A stretch of DNA of 64,000 nt from Sphingorhabdus sp. Alg231-15. GTDB taxonomy: Bacteria; Pseudomonadota; Alphaproteobacteria; Sphingomonadales; Sphingomonadaceae. The notes beneath the pieces are model-generated. The model was not told the DNA's origin and did not search any database. It worked only from the letters and a program-made list of their open reading frames with translations. The translations under genes and the position numbers were made by a program. This document shows, piece by piece, positions 1 to 9,093 of the stretch. The stretch lies in contig NZ_LT703001.1 in assembly GCF_900149705.1 (NCBI RefSeq), forward strand, positions 3,094,001-3,158,000, given 5' to 3'. Positions within the stretch are counted from its first letter, which is position 1; each line of letters begins with the position of its first letter.

Positions 1-132
1 GAAGGATCGAACGCTATGCGCTTGCCATTGGGTAGCCTCGCTGATTTCCTCAATTGAAGCGCCTTTAGCACGCGCCAATAGCTGTTTGACGCGGTCGGAC
101 TTTGATTGTGGCTTCGTTTTGACTTTGCTCAT
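1..132 (-). CDS. DUF3489 domain protein, partial (C-terminus outside window)
   Basis: The reverse strand opens with ATG at 130-132 and stays open for 44 codons to the window edge. A GGAG box lies 7 bases before the ATG, which supports this start. Residues of the form IEEISEATQWQAHSVRSF match the signature of DUF3489 proteins: a small helix-turn-helix-like region in which a Trp-Gln-x-His-Ser-Val-Arg segment is typical. In alphaproteobacteria such genes often sit beside serine recombinases, but that neighbour would lie outside this window. Function is unknown. Confidence 0.7.
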   Translation of the reverse strand, partial: MSKVKTKPQSKSDRVKQLLARAKGASIEEISEATQWQAHSVRSF

Positions 133-602
133 TGGGGTTCTCCAGTTTGGCACTGGAGGATCCAGCGCTTCCACTGACCCAGGCCGCGGATCGCTGTATA
201 GCGGGCGGCGTTTCGTCACGATTGTCGCGACACGAACAGCAATGCTCAGTTAAGCATCGAAGTCCAGTCGAATAGTCATATTATGGCTGCTTTGCGGCCC
301 AATTTCGGACATTCCAATGGAGTTCGCTTTATCCCGAAAGCGGACATTAGCTAAGGTCGTTTTTAACGACAGCAACTGGGCCGGTGGCAGACGGTCTGGT
401 TCTGGCTGCTTTGGGCGCAAAAGCGGACACCGGTCATCCTCTGCCTAGAAATCTTTCACTGATCTTAGGTCACGACAATCTTCATCTCTGATCGCTGGCA
501 GGTTCATCTCTAGGCGATATACTATTTTGCCGTTGTGTCTCATGTCACAAATTCGACGCTGATCTGACATTACTCTCCAGGTATCTGAACCAAAAAAGAA
601 AT
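133..602. other. Intergenic stretch with degenerate palindromic repeats
   Basis: No gene is seen in this stretch. It holds degraded copies of the repeat family found throughout the window: a right arm at about 331-352 ending AAAGCGGACATTAG, with a weak left arm near 300-330, and a GGGCGCAAAAGCGGACA half-copy near 412-428. The rest is AT-rich sequence without a recognisable signal. Confidence 0.5.
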
Positions 603-1118
603 CTACGCGCCCTTATCCATCAATTCGATCAATCGAAGCATTCGGTCGCCGGCGACATGCACCATATCGAGCAATCGCTCGTCCAGTTCGTCATCCGCAA
701 TGCCGCCCCCTGCGGCCAGTGTGGTTGTCGTGCGCAGACGGTCAGACAAGAAAGTTGCCAGCGCCTTGTAAAAGCGCGCAGCAAAGGACGTATTCTGTTC
801 CAGTTCGCGGGTCAGGGCTTCTCGCGGCACGGCCAGCAGGCGGCATGACTCCGCCGCCACCACATCGGTCTCCGGCGGGCGACTCTCGACAAAAGACATT
901 TCGCCGGCGACATCACCGATGCCAAGTGAGGCAACTGTTGTGCCGTTGCTCAGGCGGACTTCCATTGCGCCCTGCGTTACAAAATAGAGCGCGTTGACTT
1001 TTACACCTGCCCGGATGAGATTGTCTCCGGGACTGGCTTCGACAATCTTACCCAATTTTGAAAGCGCGAGCACATCTTCCTCGGTCAGATCGCCCAAAAT
1101 ATACAAGGATTTTCGCAT
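603..1118 (-). CDS. Cyclic-nucleotide-binding domain protein of the peptide export operon
   Basis: A 171-residue protein made almost entirely of one CAP/cNMP-type beta-roll (residues about 8-120), followed by a helical tail. GDVAGEMSF corresponds to the phosphate-binding cassette (usually GE[LMF]), but the Arg that normally contacts the cyclic nucleotide phosphate is not evident in ESRPPETDVVA, so ligand binding is uncertain. There is no DNA-binding helix-turn-helix. It is the last gene of the operon, 3 bases after the ABC transporter stop, with an AGGA box before the ATG. Such domains accompany NHLM-type exporters as fused or separate subunits, so a role as sensor or regulator of export is likely. 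That role is inferred from context. Confidence 0.75.
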   Translation of the reverse strand: MRKSLYILGDLTEEDVLALSKLGKIVEASPGDNLIRAGVKVNALYFVTQGAMEVRLSNGTTVASLGIGDVAGEMSFVESRPPETDVVAAESCRLLAVPREALTRELEQNTSFAARFYKALATFLSDRLRTTTTLAAGGGIADDELDERLLDMVHVAGDRMLRLIELMDKGA

Positions 1119-1121
1119 ATC

Positions 1122-3647
1122 CTATTCCTCCATCAACTGACGTTTCGCGAGCGAGGCAAAGCTGCCATCCATCGCCATTAACTCTTCATAGCTTCCCTGT
1201 TCGGCAATCTTGCCCTTCTCGAGCACGAAAACCTTGTTGGCATTTTCGATTGTTGAAAGTCGGTGGGCAATGGTTATCCGGGTGACGGCAAGGGCGTCCA
1301 GCGTAGCGGCGATCTGTGCTTGACTGGCATTATCCAACGCGCTGGTGGCCTCGTCGAAAAACAGCAGATTGGGCTGTGACACAAGTGAACGCGCGATCAG
1401 GATGCGTTGCCGTTGACCGCCCGATAGCACCGCTGCGCCCTCCGTAATCGGGGTGTGAATGCCCATCGGGAAATAGTCGAGATCGGACGCCAGTCCGGCA
1501 CTGGCTGCGGCGGCCATACATTGTTCCAGACCCGCGTCATGGGCCCCGCGAATATTGTCGATGATCGAGCCAGCGAAAAGCGAGCTGGATTGCATGACCA
1601 CACCGATTTGCGAGCGTACGCGTGCGGTATCCAGTTCGACTAGGTTTTGGTCATCGTAAAAAATCGAACCTTTGCCCGGTGTTTCAAAGCCGAGCAAAAG
1701 CCTGAGCAAAGTGGATTTCCCCGAACCCGAGCCACCGACGATGGCAACATGCGCACCGACGTCAATATCCAGCGATATACCGGACAGCACCGGTGCCAGT
1801 CCTTCACCATAGGCAAAAGTGACATCTTTCACGCTGATGCCGCCCTGCAATATGCCCGGATCAGCCTTGTTTACTGACAGTTCCACCGGAGCTTGCAATA
1901 TGGGTAGAGCGCGGTCGATCTGCGGCTGGGCTGCATAGAGTTCAATCAGCTGTGAAGAGAGGCTGACAAAGGCCCCCTGGAACGATCCGAAAGCGACAAG
2001 GAACGCGATGAACATGCCTGGTTCCAGTGCATCCTTTGCTAGAATTGCTACTGAGCCAAACAGGATCACCTGGGTCAAAGTTTGCCAACTGTCAGAGGTA
2101 GCCGCAGAATAGCCGGTGATGATCCCGGCACGGCGTTCCAGATCCCGCTCTTGCCCATAAAGGTCTGCCCAGCGCGACAAGGCCCGGTCTTCAGCAGCGG
2201 CAGTGCGGAGTTTCGCAACGGCACTAATCATTTCGAAGCTGACTTCGGCCAGATTACCATCCAGCGCCAATGCTTCGCGAACCAGAGGCATTTGGAGCGC
2301 ACGGGTCACGACTACGATCAGGATGTAGACGGTGATCAACAGAACCGAAATGAAAGCGAGACGGAGATCGTAGAAAGCCAAGACGAAGAAATAGAAGATA
2401 GAAAATACTACCGACAGACCAGCGGACAAGGCGATGGAAAGAATCAGAGACCGCATACCGTCAATCCCTGAGAGCCGCTGGTTGAGATCCCCCGCAGTAT
2501 ATTCGCGGAAGAACGAAGTGGGCAATCTCAGCAAACGATCAAACAGGGCAGTGGCCAGTCGGGAACCGGTTTTCCCCTGAATTCGGCTAACCGCGATGGC
2601 GCGGATTGCTGATAGTGCAAATGTCACCAATGCTGCGAGTACCAATCCGGCTCCGACGCCTATCAGCAAGGCCATCTCTCCAGCGGGTGCCAGATCGCTT
2701 AATATCCATCCGGTAGCAAGCGGGGTTATAATGCCAAGAAAGCCAACCAGGGTTGCCGCCAATGCGATGCTACGAAACTCGTCGAGATTTCCGCGAATAA
2801 CAAATTTGGCCAGCGCCCAGAAGCCGGTAACGTCCTCTGGCAACGGGGCTGACAGAATGTAAGCATGCTGGTTGAAATCGGTTTTGTTATCGGTGTCGAT
2901 TGGCCAGCCGCCTGCGGTCTGGTAACACCCCTTAATCCAAATCGCATTGGCAACCGCTCCGGTCTCTGCAAATTGCAGCAATAATGGTCCCTGATCATGT
3001 TCATACCAGTCCCCGGTCAGGGTAACGGACCGGGAAGACAGCCCAAATTGACGTGCCACAGCCGGCGCATCGTCAAACTCGTGTCCATTTCTAAATGATG
3101 GCGGTGAATCGGAATGAACATCAAGTGCTTTTGCGCAGTTGTGGATCGCCTCTGACAAGGGCTGCGTGGCGGCGATATCGCTTTCATGAACAGTATCAAC
3201 CACCGCCCTGGTTCTGCGTAGGCGCTCCAATTCTTCCGCATCGCGCTGCATCGCCCCTGTCGTAAGCGCTTGCTCCAACGCTTGATTGAAATCAGCAATG
3301 GACAGCGACATTTCCGGATCAATCGTTTCGCCAAGGGACGAAGTCACTAGTGATTTCCATTGTGCTACGGCGTCTTCGCCATCGCGATCCTCCACCTGTT
3401 CCAGTGTGAGCGGTTTCCGGACAATCAGAACAAAATGGGCGTTTGGCGAGGCAGCCGGAAAAATGGCCTCACCATCTTTGACTTGTGATAGAAAATACTG
3501 CCCGGTGGAAGATCGCAGATAAAGTTCCGCCTCTCCTTTAGCAATTTGAAACGGTAAGCCATCGCGATCACAAATCAGCGGCGGTCCAACATCAAAACAC
3601 GGCTTCTGTTTGTGCCCGTCACCAAAGTGAATCATTGCATCACTCAT
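1122..3647 (-). CDS. NHLM-type bacteriocin export ABC transporter, non-peptidase subunit
   Basis: An 841-residue inner-membrane ABC half-transporter. The N-terminal ~285 residues are a poorly conserved cytoplasmic region without C39 Cys/His motifs. An ABC_membrane domain with about six transmembrane segments follows, then an ATPase with Walker A GGSGSGKST near residue 637, signature LSGGQRQR and Walker B LLFFDEATSALD. The ATG at 3645-3647 is chosen because it follows the stop of the peptidase-ABC gene by one base, implying translational coupling; an upstream in-frame start would overlap that gene. Length and architecture match the second ABC protein of NHLM bacteriocin systems. It probably forms a heteromeric exporter with the C39 ABC protein and the HlyD adaptor. 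Confidence 0.88.
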   Translation of the reverse strand: MSDAMIHFGDGHKQKPCFDVGPPLICDRDGLPFQIAKGEAELYLRSSTGQYFLSQVKDGEAIFPAASPNAHFVLIVRKPLTLEQVEDRDGEDAVAQWKSLVTSSLGETIDPEMSLSIADFNQALEQALTTGAMQRDAEELERLRRTRAVVDTVHESDIAATQPLSEAIHNCAKALDVHSDSPPSFRNGHEFDDAPAVARQFGLSSRSVTLTGDWYEHDQGPLLLQFAETGAVANAIWIKGCYQTAGGWPIDTDNKTDFNQHAYILSAPLPEDVTGFWALAKFVIRGNLDEFRSIALAATLVGFLGIITPLATGWILSDLAPAGEMALLIGVGAGLVLAALVTFALSAIRAIAVSRIQGKTGSRLATALFDRLLRLPTSFFREYTAGDLNQRLSGIDGMRSLILSIALSAGLSVVFSIFYFFVLAFYDLRLAFISVLLITVYILIVVVTRALQMPLVREALALDGNLAEVSFEMISAVAKLRTAAAEDRALSRWADLYGQERDLERRAGIITGYSAATSDSWQTLTQVILFGSVAILAKDALEPGMFIAFLVAFGSFQGAFVSLSSQLIELYAAQPQIDRALPILQAPVELSVNKADPGILQGGISVKDVTFAYGEGLAPVLSGISLDIDVGAHVAIVGGSGSGKSTLLRLLLGFETPGKGSIFYDDQNLVELDTARVRSQIGVVMQSSSLFAGSIIDNIRGAHDAGLEQCMAAAASAGLASDLDYFPMGIHTPITEGAAVLSGGQRQRILIARSLVSQPNLLFFDEATSALDNASQAQIAATLDALAVTRITIAHRLSTIENANKVFVLEKGKIAEQGSYEELMAMDGSFASLAKRQLMEE

Positions 3648-3648
3648 C

Positions 3649-5799
3649 TCACGCCTCCAGCAGACGGGCATAGGCACCCTCTTCCTGGAGCAGGCCGCTA
3701 TGCGTTCCGCGTTCGATAATCTGACCGCGGTCTAGGACGATGATTTCATCGCAATCACGAATGGTCGAAAGCCGATGCGCAATCACGATGCAGGTCAACC
3801 CGCGCCGTCGGATTGCCTCCATCACCTCAAATTCGGAAACCGGGTCAAGCGCACTGGTCGCTTCATCCAGGATGATGACTGACGGATTAGTGGCCAGCGC
3901 CCGGGCAATCTCGAGGCGCTGTTTTTCACCCCCTGAGATATTGGTCGCACCGGATGCAATCGGCGCTTCATAACCGCCTGGCCAGGCCATGATCCGGTCG
4001 TGAATCGCAGCGTCTGTCGCGGCCTGAATCATATCCACATCGCCGATGCTCTTGTCCCAAAGCGATAGATTGTCGCGCACTGTGCCGTTGAACAGCATGA
4101 CATCCTGCCGAACGAAGGCAAGCCGGGAAGCCAGCACATGGCGCGGCCATTGTCGCCTCGCCCGTCCGTCAATCTCTATCTGTCCGGCTTGTAGATCGAC
4201 CAACCCGCCGATCATTTTGCCTACCGTTGATTTACCAGATCCGGAGGCCCCAACGAGTGCGATCCGCTGACCTGGCGCGATGTCTATAGAAAGACTATCG
4301 ATCAGTGGTGGATCAAGGGGATTGTAGCCAAAGCTGGCCTCCACCAGCCGCACTGATCCTTTGGGTAACCTATCAATATCAACGATTTCCTCCCCTTCAA
4401 ACGCCGGATCAACCTGCTGGTCCAGTGTATCATCAAGGCGCCCCAGAAATGTGCGCAATTGCTGCAATTCCGAGCCAAAGGAGGCCAGTGCGGTGATCGG
4501 TCCTGAAAAGCTCATCGCCAGTGCCTGATAGGCGACCAGCTCACCTAGAGTGAAATTGCCCTGCATCACCATATAACCGCCGCCAATCAGGGTCGTCAGC
4601 ATGATGAAGGTCGAGAGCAGGGCTGGTACCGGCCCGGTCCATACCTGTACGGCGGTCGCCTCTTGCACGCCATTGATCGTCTTCGCCTGCAGCCCAGTCC
4701 AGCGGGTAAATAGCATATTCTCGCCGCCGGATGCTTTGTAGGTTTCAATATCCTTGAGCCCTGCAATCCGGGCACCCATCAGCTTGCCTTGATCGATTGA
4801 AACCTTGCGGTATTTCTCGGCAATGGTTGCGGTTGTGTAGAGCAAAATGGCGATATTGAGACTGGCAAGGCCAACGATGATCAGTGTCAACGGCACGCTA
4901 AAATAGAGCAAAACGATCAAGTAGAAGATCGCAAGGAGCAGGTTGATCGCCGCCTGAATCATCTGTTCAGATAAGAGGCTCACCAATCCTTCGTTGAGCC
5001 GGACGCGGTCGGCAATCTCACCAGTAAAGCGTTGTTCGAAAAAATTTATTGGCAGCCGGATCATATGCTGGAGTAATTGGAAGCCTGTCCTGCCTTTCAT
5101 CTCGGCGCCCAGCCGGACCAGAGAAATTTCTTGCAATGCGATCAAACCAAATCGAAGCACGGCGGTTATCGTCATTCCTATCAATAGCGGCCACAGCCAG
5201 TCATCAAGCGACCGGACAAGAACATAATCGACAAAGATTTGCGTGAAGAAGGGAATGACAATCCCCGGCACCACCAGAGCCAGGCTGACCAGAAAAATGA
5301 ACAGCAATCCGCCGCGATAGTCTTCGACACGGTTGATTAGTGAGACAAACATGGAAGGTCGGTCATCGCCTCTGACAAAATCTTCCGTTGGCGCGAAGGT
5401 CAGCACTACCCCGGTATAGCCGAGCGCAAATTCCTCCATCGGCTCGGTGCGATGACCCGATGCGGGGTCGTTGATGTAAACTTCACCATCTACAATGCCT
5501 TCGACGACCAGGAAGTGGTTGAAATTGACAAAAGCAATGATCGGGAAATTTAGATCCTCCAGATTTTCTGGTTCAACTTTCAGTCCCTTGCTTTCCAGAT
5601 TATATTTACGCGCAGCTTTTAGAATGTTGGAGGCCTTTGCCCCATCACGCGAAATACCGCATTCCCCGCGCAGTTCTTCCAACGGAACGTAACGATCATA
5701 AGTCCCTAAAATCATAGCCAAAGATGCCGCACCACATTCTGCTGCTTCCATCTGCAGGATGGTAGGCGTTCGTGGGGGTTTCTTTCTGAAAAAGTTCAT
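3649..5799 (-). CDS. NHLM-type peptidase/ABC transporter (C39 bacteriocin-processing exporter)
   Basis: A 716-residue exporter with three modules. An N-terminal C39 peptidase has the catalytic triad visible as Cys22 (AAECGAASLAMI), His95 (FNHFLVVEG) and Asp111 (INDPASG). A transmembrane domain covers about residues 160-440, and an ATPase carries GASGSGKST near residue 513, ISGGEKQR and VIILDEATSALD. C39 domains cleave leader peptides after a double glycine during export, which fits the ten precursors upstream that end their leaders in VTGG, VSGG or AGG. All catalytic residues are present, so it should be active. It lies 9 bases after the HlyD gene in one operon. Confidence 0.93.
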   Translation of the reverse strand: MNFFRKKPPRTPTILQMEAAECGAASLAMILGTYDRYVPLEELRGECGISRDGAKASNILKAARKYNLESKGLKVEPENLEDLNFPIIAFVNFNHFLVVEGIVDGEVYINDPASGHRTEPMEEFALGYTGVVLTFAPTEDFVRGDDRPSMFVSLINRVEDYRGGLLFIFLVSLALVVPGIVIPFFTQIFVDYVLVRSLDDWLWPLLIGMTITAVLRFGLIALQEISLVRLGAEMKGRTGFQLLQHMIRLPINFFEQRFTGEIADRVRLNEGLVSLLSEQMIQAAINLLLAIFYLIVLLYFSVPLTLIIVGLASLNIAILLYTTATIAEKYRKVSIDQGKLMGARIAGLKDIETYKASGGENMLFTRWTGLQAKTINGVQEATAVQVWTGPVPALLSTFIMLTTLIGGGYMVMQGNFTLGELVAYQALAMSFSGPITALASFGSELQQLRTFLGRLDDTLDQQVDPAFEGEEIVDIDRLPKGSVRLVEASFGYNPLDPPLIDSLSIDIAPGQRIALVGASGSGKSTVGKMIGGLVDLQAGQIEIDGRARRQWPRHVLASRLAFVRQDVMLFNGTVRDNLSLWDKSIGDVDMIQAATDAAIHDRIMAWPGGYEAPIASGATNISGGEKQRLEIARALATNPSVIILDEATSALDPVSEFEVMEAIRRRGLTCIVIAHRLSTIRDCDEIIVLDRGQIIERGTHSGLLQEEGAYARLLEA

Positions 5800-5808
5800 C
5801 GGGCCGAC

Positions 5809-7092
5809 TTACTCAGCCCCTGACAAGCTATGACTAATCCGATTGCGCACTCCGGGCAGAACCACATCGATCATGGCTTTTTGTTCGACCACGATCTTAC
5901 CGGCCAACATCGTCCCCTTGGTCACCGGGCGCTCGGGCCCGCTAGAAGATGACCAGCGAAAACCACTGGGATTATTGGTGCGTTCCAGCCGAACCTTGAC
6001 CTCAATCGGCGGGGCGGTGGCGGATAGTTGCTCAACCAGTTGATCATTTTGCAGATATCTCCGCATGGCTTCCCGGCTCGCCGGAAGAGCACCAGCCGTG
6101 ATTACTTCACCTTTGATATGGCCGTACACTTCTTTGGCGGTGGTTGTCGGAACCAATTCTACCACCATACCGGGATCGATGCGTTTTCCTCCATCGGGAG
6201 GGACGAACAGCACCGCGTCAAAGCCGCCCTTTTCGGCAGCCCTGTTGGTACGCGCATCGATTGTCGCGATTGCCTCTCCCGGCGCGAGCACATCGCCCGG
6301 ATTGACTTTCAGTTCCAGTAAGCGGCCTGATTGTGGTGCGCGAATTAATATCTCATCATCGGTCTGGGCGCGCAGCTTTTCCAGCTCGCGGCGTCGTTCC
6401 TGGATCAGCTGGTTGTCCGCCAACCGAGACTGGTCGCGTCCATTACGCCGCTGTGCTGCTGCGACACCAACCTGCAATCGTTCCTGTTCCAGCTTGCGCA
6501 TATCGGCGCGGATGGAATCATTGAGTGCAATCACATTCATCAATTCTTCGCGGGTTGCGGCATTTTGTTCAACTAGCCCACGCAGGTTATTGGCGGTCTC
6601 TTCGCGCGTCACCAATTGACGACGCAACTCGGCCATGCGGGCGTTGACCGATGCCAGTTGACGCGCTTCGGCCCCGCCCAGTCGACCTTCTCCCCGGCGA
6701 AAAACCGATTCAGCAACACCGGCTTTCATCCGCGCATCGCGCAGGGCAGCTTCGGCAATCCGGATATCGCGTTCACGATTATCGCGGGTTAGCCGCGCAA
6801 TCACATCACCCTTCTGTACCTTTTCACCGGGTTCAACGAGTATCGCGTCAACGCGTCCCTGATATTGTACCGCAACTTCGCTCAGTCCGGCGGAATCGAT
6901 CATGATCCCTTGCGCATTGACCTTTATCGGTACACTGGCGACAAAACCCCAGATCACCGCAAATAATATGATCACAGCGGTTACGATCAGAAATAGCCAA
7001 TTGGTGGGCTTTACGAGACGCAATGGTTGATCCAGCCGGTCTGGACTCGCCATCCGGTCGATTGCTTCCTGCCTGAAAATCTGTCTGGCCAT
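5809..7092 (-). CDS. HlyD-family periplasmic adaptor (NHLM bacteriocin secretion protein)
   Basis: A 427-residue membrane fusion protein. A single transmembrane anchor at about residues 30-52 (NWLFLIVTAVIILFAVIWG) follows a basic N-terminus. A lipoyl/barrel half comes next, then a long alpha-hairpin rich in Arg, Glu and Ala (about 100-240), then the second lipoyl half (IRAPQSGRLLELKVNPGDVL) and a beta-barrel. It should bridge the two ABC proteins in the inner membrane to an outer-membrane channel, most simply the NodT-type protein encoded at 10765-12129. The position between the deiminase and C39 ABC genes and the length match the secretion protein of NHLM systems. The ATG start is well placed. 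Confidence 0.9.
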   Translation of the reverse strand: MARQIFRQEAIDRMASPDRLDQPLRLVKPTNWLFLIVTAVIILFAVIWGFVASVPIKVNAQGIMIDSAGLSEVAVQYQGRVDAILVEPGEKVQKGDVIARLTRDNRERDIRIAEAALRDARMKAGVAESVFRRGEGRLGGAEARQLASVNARMAELRRQLVTREETANNLRGLVEQNAATREELMNVIALNDSIRADMRKLEQERLQVGVAAAQRRNGRDQSRLADNQLIQERRRELEKLRAQTDDEILIRAPQSGRLLELKVNPGDVLAPGEAIATIDARTNRAAEKGGFDAVLFVPPDGGKRIDPGMVVELVPTTTAKEVYGHIKGEVITAGALPASREAMRRYLQNDQLVEQLSATAPPIEVKVRLERTNNPSGFRWSSSSGPERPVTKGTMLAGKIVVEQKAMIDVVLPGVRNRISHSLSGAE

Positions 7093-7159
7093 GCGCCTGG
7101 CGCTGCCTCCCCGGTTGGTGCGACCCTACCGTGATAAACCCCTCAATTCCTTGCTGAAT

Positions 7160-8233
7160 TCATCCACGTTTCAGCACATTTGTCAAACAATGCAGTCCTC
7201 CCAAATTTTCCGCAAGCCTTTGCCCGTCCGGAATCATCCGTACTTCATACCCCAAATTTGTCCAAATCTCCCGATTGGCTTCATCAGTTTTTGTCAATTC
7301 AGGCCAGTTATCATGGCCATATTCGGGCATCCACACGATATTTCCCTCGACATCCGAACACTGCACCAAAAGATTGTTCGAACTGGCATAGAACCATATC
7401 CGCATTTGTTCGTCGACATTGTCCATGTAGATCATGGGCAGCGGATTGCGGATGGCATCAAAACCGCGTGCCTTTAAGTCCGCAGCGATAGTATCAAACC
7501 TTTCCGCCAGCGCTAGCGGATGCAGCGGATCATGCAAAATCTGCGCGGCCATAGCCGGATCACCAACCAATATTCGTTCCCGGCCATCTGAACCCGGTCC
7601 GGCCGGGGTCATGAACATATCAATGTGAAAGATCGGCTGCCGGGTTTCCGGCTTGTTATGATAGTGAAAAACTTCCTGCCATTTTTCGTCACCGTGATGG
7701 ACCGAACGGCGCTCTTCAGCCGGACAATCGGGCGCGTCAATAGTGACTATTTCGCGACCGTCTTGCTCCAGCTCCGCTATCACTGCGCTATCAGCGCCGA
7801 CAAAGATATGATTTTCGCTGATCAGGAAATTACCAGCTTCAAACGGTTCTGCGGCATATTCAATAGGCGTCGAACCATGTTCCGCCAAGAGCGCCGGCAA
7901 TCGGTTATCCTCTCGGCGTTCAATCGAGGGTGTTGCCAGCAGCATTTTCTGTTCGTCGGATTTTGCTCCTGCCAGAAACAGGTCACAGGCCCAGCTTGTC
8001 ATGGCTGCATCCCCGGCGTCCAATATGATCATCCGTTCCCGCTGGTTATCTGGAATGTCCCAGTAGTCGATTCCTACCTCTGCTCCCGTTTGCACCAACA
8101 GTGACACAGACGTTTTGGACGGCAAGCTATTGATCAGCGCGCTATAAACAGCCGAAAAAATTTGGGCTTCATGTTCCGGCACGAATAGCAGAACATGCTC
8201 TATTGCGCCGTCGATGCTGTTCAAAAGGTGCAA
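7160..8233 (-). CDS. Peptidyl-arginine/agmatine deiminase superfamily enzyme of the peptide cluster
   Basis: A protein of about 357 residues in the guanidine-modifying superfamily (agmatine deiminase, bacterial PAD, amidinotransferase). Visible motifs are WACDLF at 81-86 (family W-x-R-D), AGNFLISENHIFVG near 133-146 (family GGN...G), HIDMF with His203 and Asp205, and GGLHCLT near the C-terminus with candidate nucleophile Cys349. The Arg of W-x-R-D is replaced by Cys and the first Gly of GGN by Ala, so substrate contacts differ from agmatine deiminases. The best in-frame start is TTG at 8231-8233, 11 bases after the last precursor stop; no good ATG exists. The gene sits between the precursors and the exporter, so peptide arginine deimination before export is the simplest role. 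That role is inference. Confidence 0.72.
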   Translation of the reverse strand: MHLLNSIDGAIEHVLLFVPEHEAQIFSAVYSALINSLPSKTSVSLLVQTGAEVGIDYWDIPDNQRERMIILDAGDAAMTSWACDLFLAGAKSDEQKMLLATPSIERREDNRLPALLAEHGSTPIEYAAEPFEAGNFLISENHIFVGADSAVIAELEQDGREIVTIDAPDCPAEERRSVHHGDEKWQEVFHYHNKPETRQPIFHIDMFMTPAGPGSDGRERILVGDPAMAAQILHDPLHPLALAERFDTIAADLKARGFDAIRNPLPMIYMDNVDEQMRIWFYASSNNLLVQCSDVEGNIVWMPEYGHDNWPELTKTDEANREIWTNLGYEVRMIPDGQRLAENLGGLHCLTNVLKRG

Positions 8234-8244
8234 GACAAAAACCG

Positions 8245-8427
8245 TCAGTTCTGCAAAATCTTTTTGCCTTTGATCACAACATCACGCGATGCTTTCGCTC
8301 CGCCCGTTGTGACACCCTTGCTGTTTCCAACAACGCTGTAGGCACCAAACAGCTCCTCGGTCGCGGCACCACCGGAGACTCGGTCAAGCTGCTTCGCGCT
8401 CAGTTCCTCAGTTTTCTTGTCGGCCAT
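8245..8427 (-). CDS. GG-leader secreted peptide precursor (most distal of the ten)
   Basis: A 60-residue precursor. The leader of about 20 residues has the family pattern, ending KQLDRVSGG. The 40-residue core, AATEELFGAYSVVG and onward to KKILQN, is unlike the other cores and lacks the shared C-terminal block. Its ATG shares one base with the TGA of the preceding precursor (TGATG), so the two are translationally coupled. The core has one Arg. Leader cleavage by the C39 exporter is predicted after GG. Confidence 0.8.
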   Translation of the reverse strand: MADKKTEELSAKQLDRVSGGAATEELFGAYSVVGNSKGVTTGGAKASRDVVIKGKKILQN

Positions 8428-8627
8428 CAGATACCACTCCCGCCGCCTTCTGCGACAACCCGTTTGGCGCGAACGCCGCTATTGGGTTGTGCAGTGCCGT
8501 GTATCTTGGAGCCGGGCTTAGCGGTTTTCACTATGCCACTATTCATTGCCGCACTACCATGGACTCCACCGGAAACTTGATCCAACTCCTCCACGTTCAG
8601 CTCATTTGATAATTTTTTCCCTGTCAT
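8427..8627 (-). CDS. GG-leader secreted peptide precursor with VVA-GGG-I C-terminus
   Basis: A 66-residue precursor. The ATG at 8625-8627 is chosen because it directly precedes the conserved leader (MTGKK...ELDQVSGG) and lies 13 bases after the previous stop; an upstream in-frame ATG would add 30 residues that overlap that gene and lack leader character. The core shares SAAMNSG and VKTAKPGSKIHG with the neighbour at 8641-8844 and ends VRAKRVVAEGGGSGI. The pair looks like a recent duplication that has since diverged near the end. Confidence 0.82.
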   Translation of the reverse strand: MTGKKLSNELNVEELDQVSGGVHGSAAMNSGIVKTAKPGSKIHGTAQPNSGVRAKRVVAEGGGSGI

Positions 8628-8640
8628 AGCTTCGATCTTC

Positions 8641-8844
8641 TCAAATGCCGTTGCCACCGCCTGATGCGACGACTCCTTTACTTTTGCGAATACCAACGTT
8701 GGGTTCTGCGCCGCCATGGATCTTTGAGCCAGGTTTGGCGGTTTTCACAACGCCACTATTCATTGCCGCACTGCCAGCCATGCCGCCAGTCACCTGATCC
8801 AGTTCATCCTCATTAAGCTCTTCGTTTTTTCTATCCGTCACCAT
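8641..8844 (-). CDS. GG-leader secreted peptide precursor with VVA-GGG-I C-terminus
   Basis: A 67-residue precursor. The leader ends EDELDQVTGG. The core starts MAGSAAMNSGVVKTAKPG and ends GIRKSKGVVASGGGNGI. A GGAG box lies 4 bases before the ATG. It is the closest relative of the 8427-8627 peptide. The core is Gly, Lys and Ser rich with no Cys, so disulfides and lanthionine-type rings are excluded. Confidence 0.83.
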   Translation of the reverse strand: MVTDRKNEELNEDELDQVTGGMAGSAAMNSGVVKTAKPGSKIHGGAEPNVGIRKSKGVVASGGGNGI

Positions 8845-8862
8845 GTTTCTCCACTGCGTAGT

Positions 8863-9072
8863 TCAGATTTCGCCATCGCCAGCTTGCGCGACGATTTGCT
8901 TTTTGGATTTGGACAATCCCCTTGTTGCGCGAACAGATGTTCCCTTGGTCGACCCGGACTTTAGATGACTGACTTCCAGATTGGCATAAGCATCATGGGA
9001 ATCAGTCGTTCCTCCGCCGGTCACTTTATCCAGTTCCTGCTCATCGAGCTCTTCGGGTACCTTGCCTGTCAT
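8863..9072 (-). CDS. GG-leader secreted peptide precursor with IVAQ-G-G-I C-terminus
   Basis: A 69-residue precursor. The leader ends EQELDKVTGG. The core contains YANLEVSHLK, shared with the 9588-9824 peptide, then SVRATRG, and ends KKQIVAQAGDGEI, almost the ending of the 9094-9324 peptide. It is therefore a mosaic of two neighbours. AAGGA lies 7 bases before the ATG. There is no Cys. Confidence 0.83.
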   Translation of the reverse strand: MTGKVPEELDEQELDKVTGGGTTDSHDAYANLEVSHLKSGSTKGTSVRATRGLSKSKKQIVAQAGDGEI

Positions 9073-9093
9073 TCCAACGTCCTTTTTCCGAAT

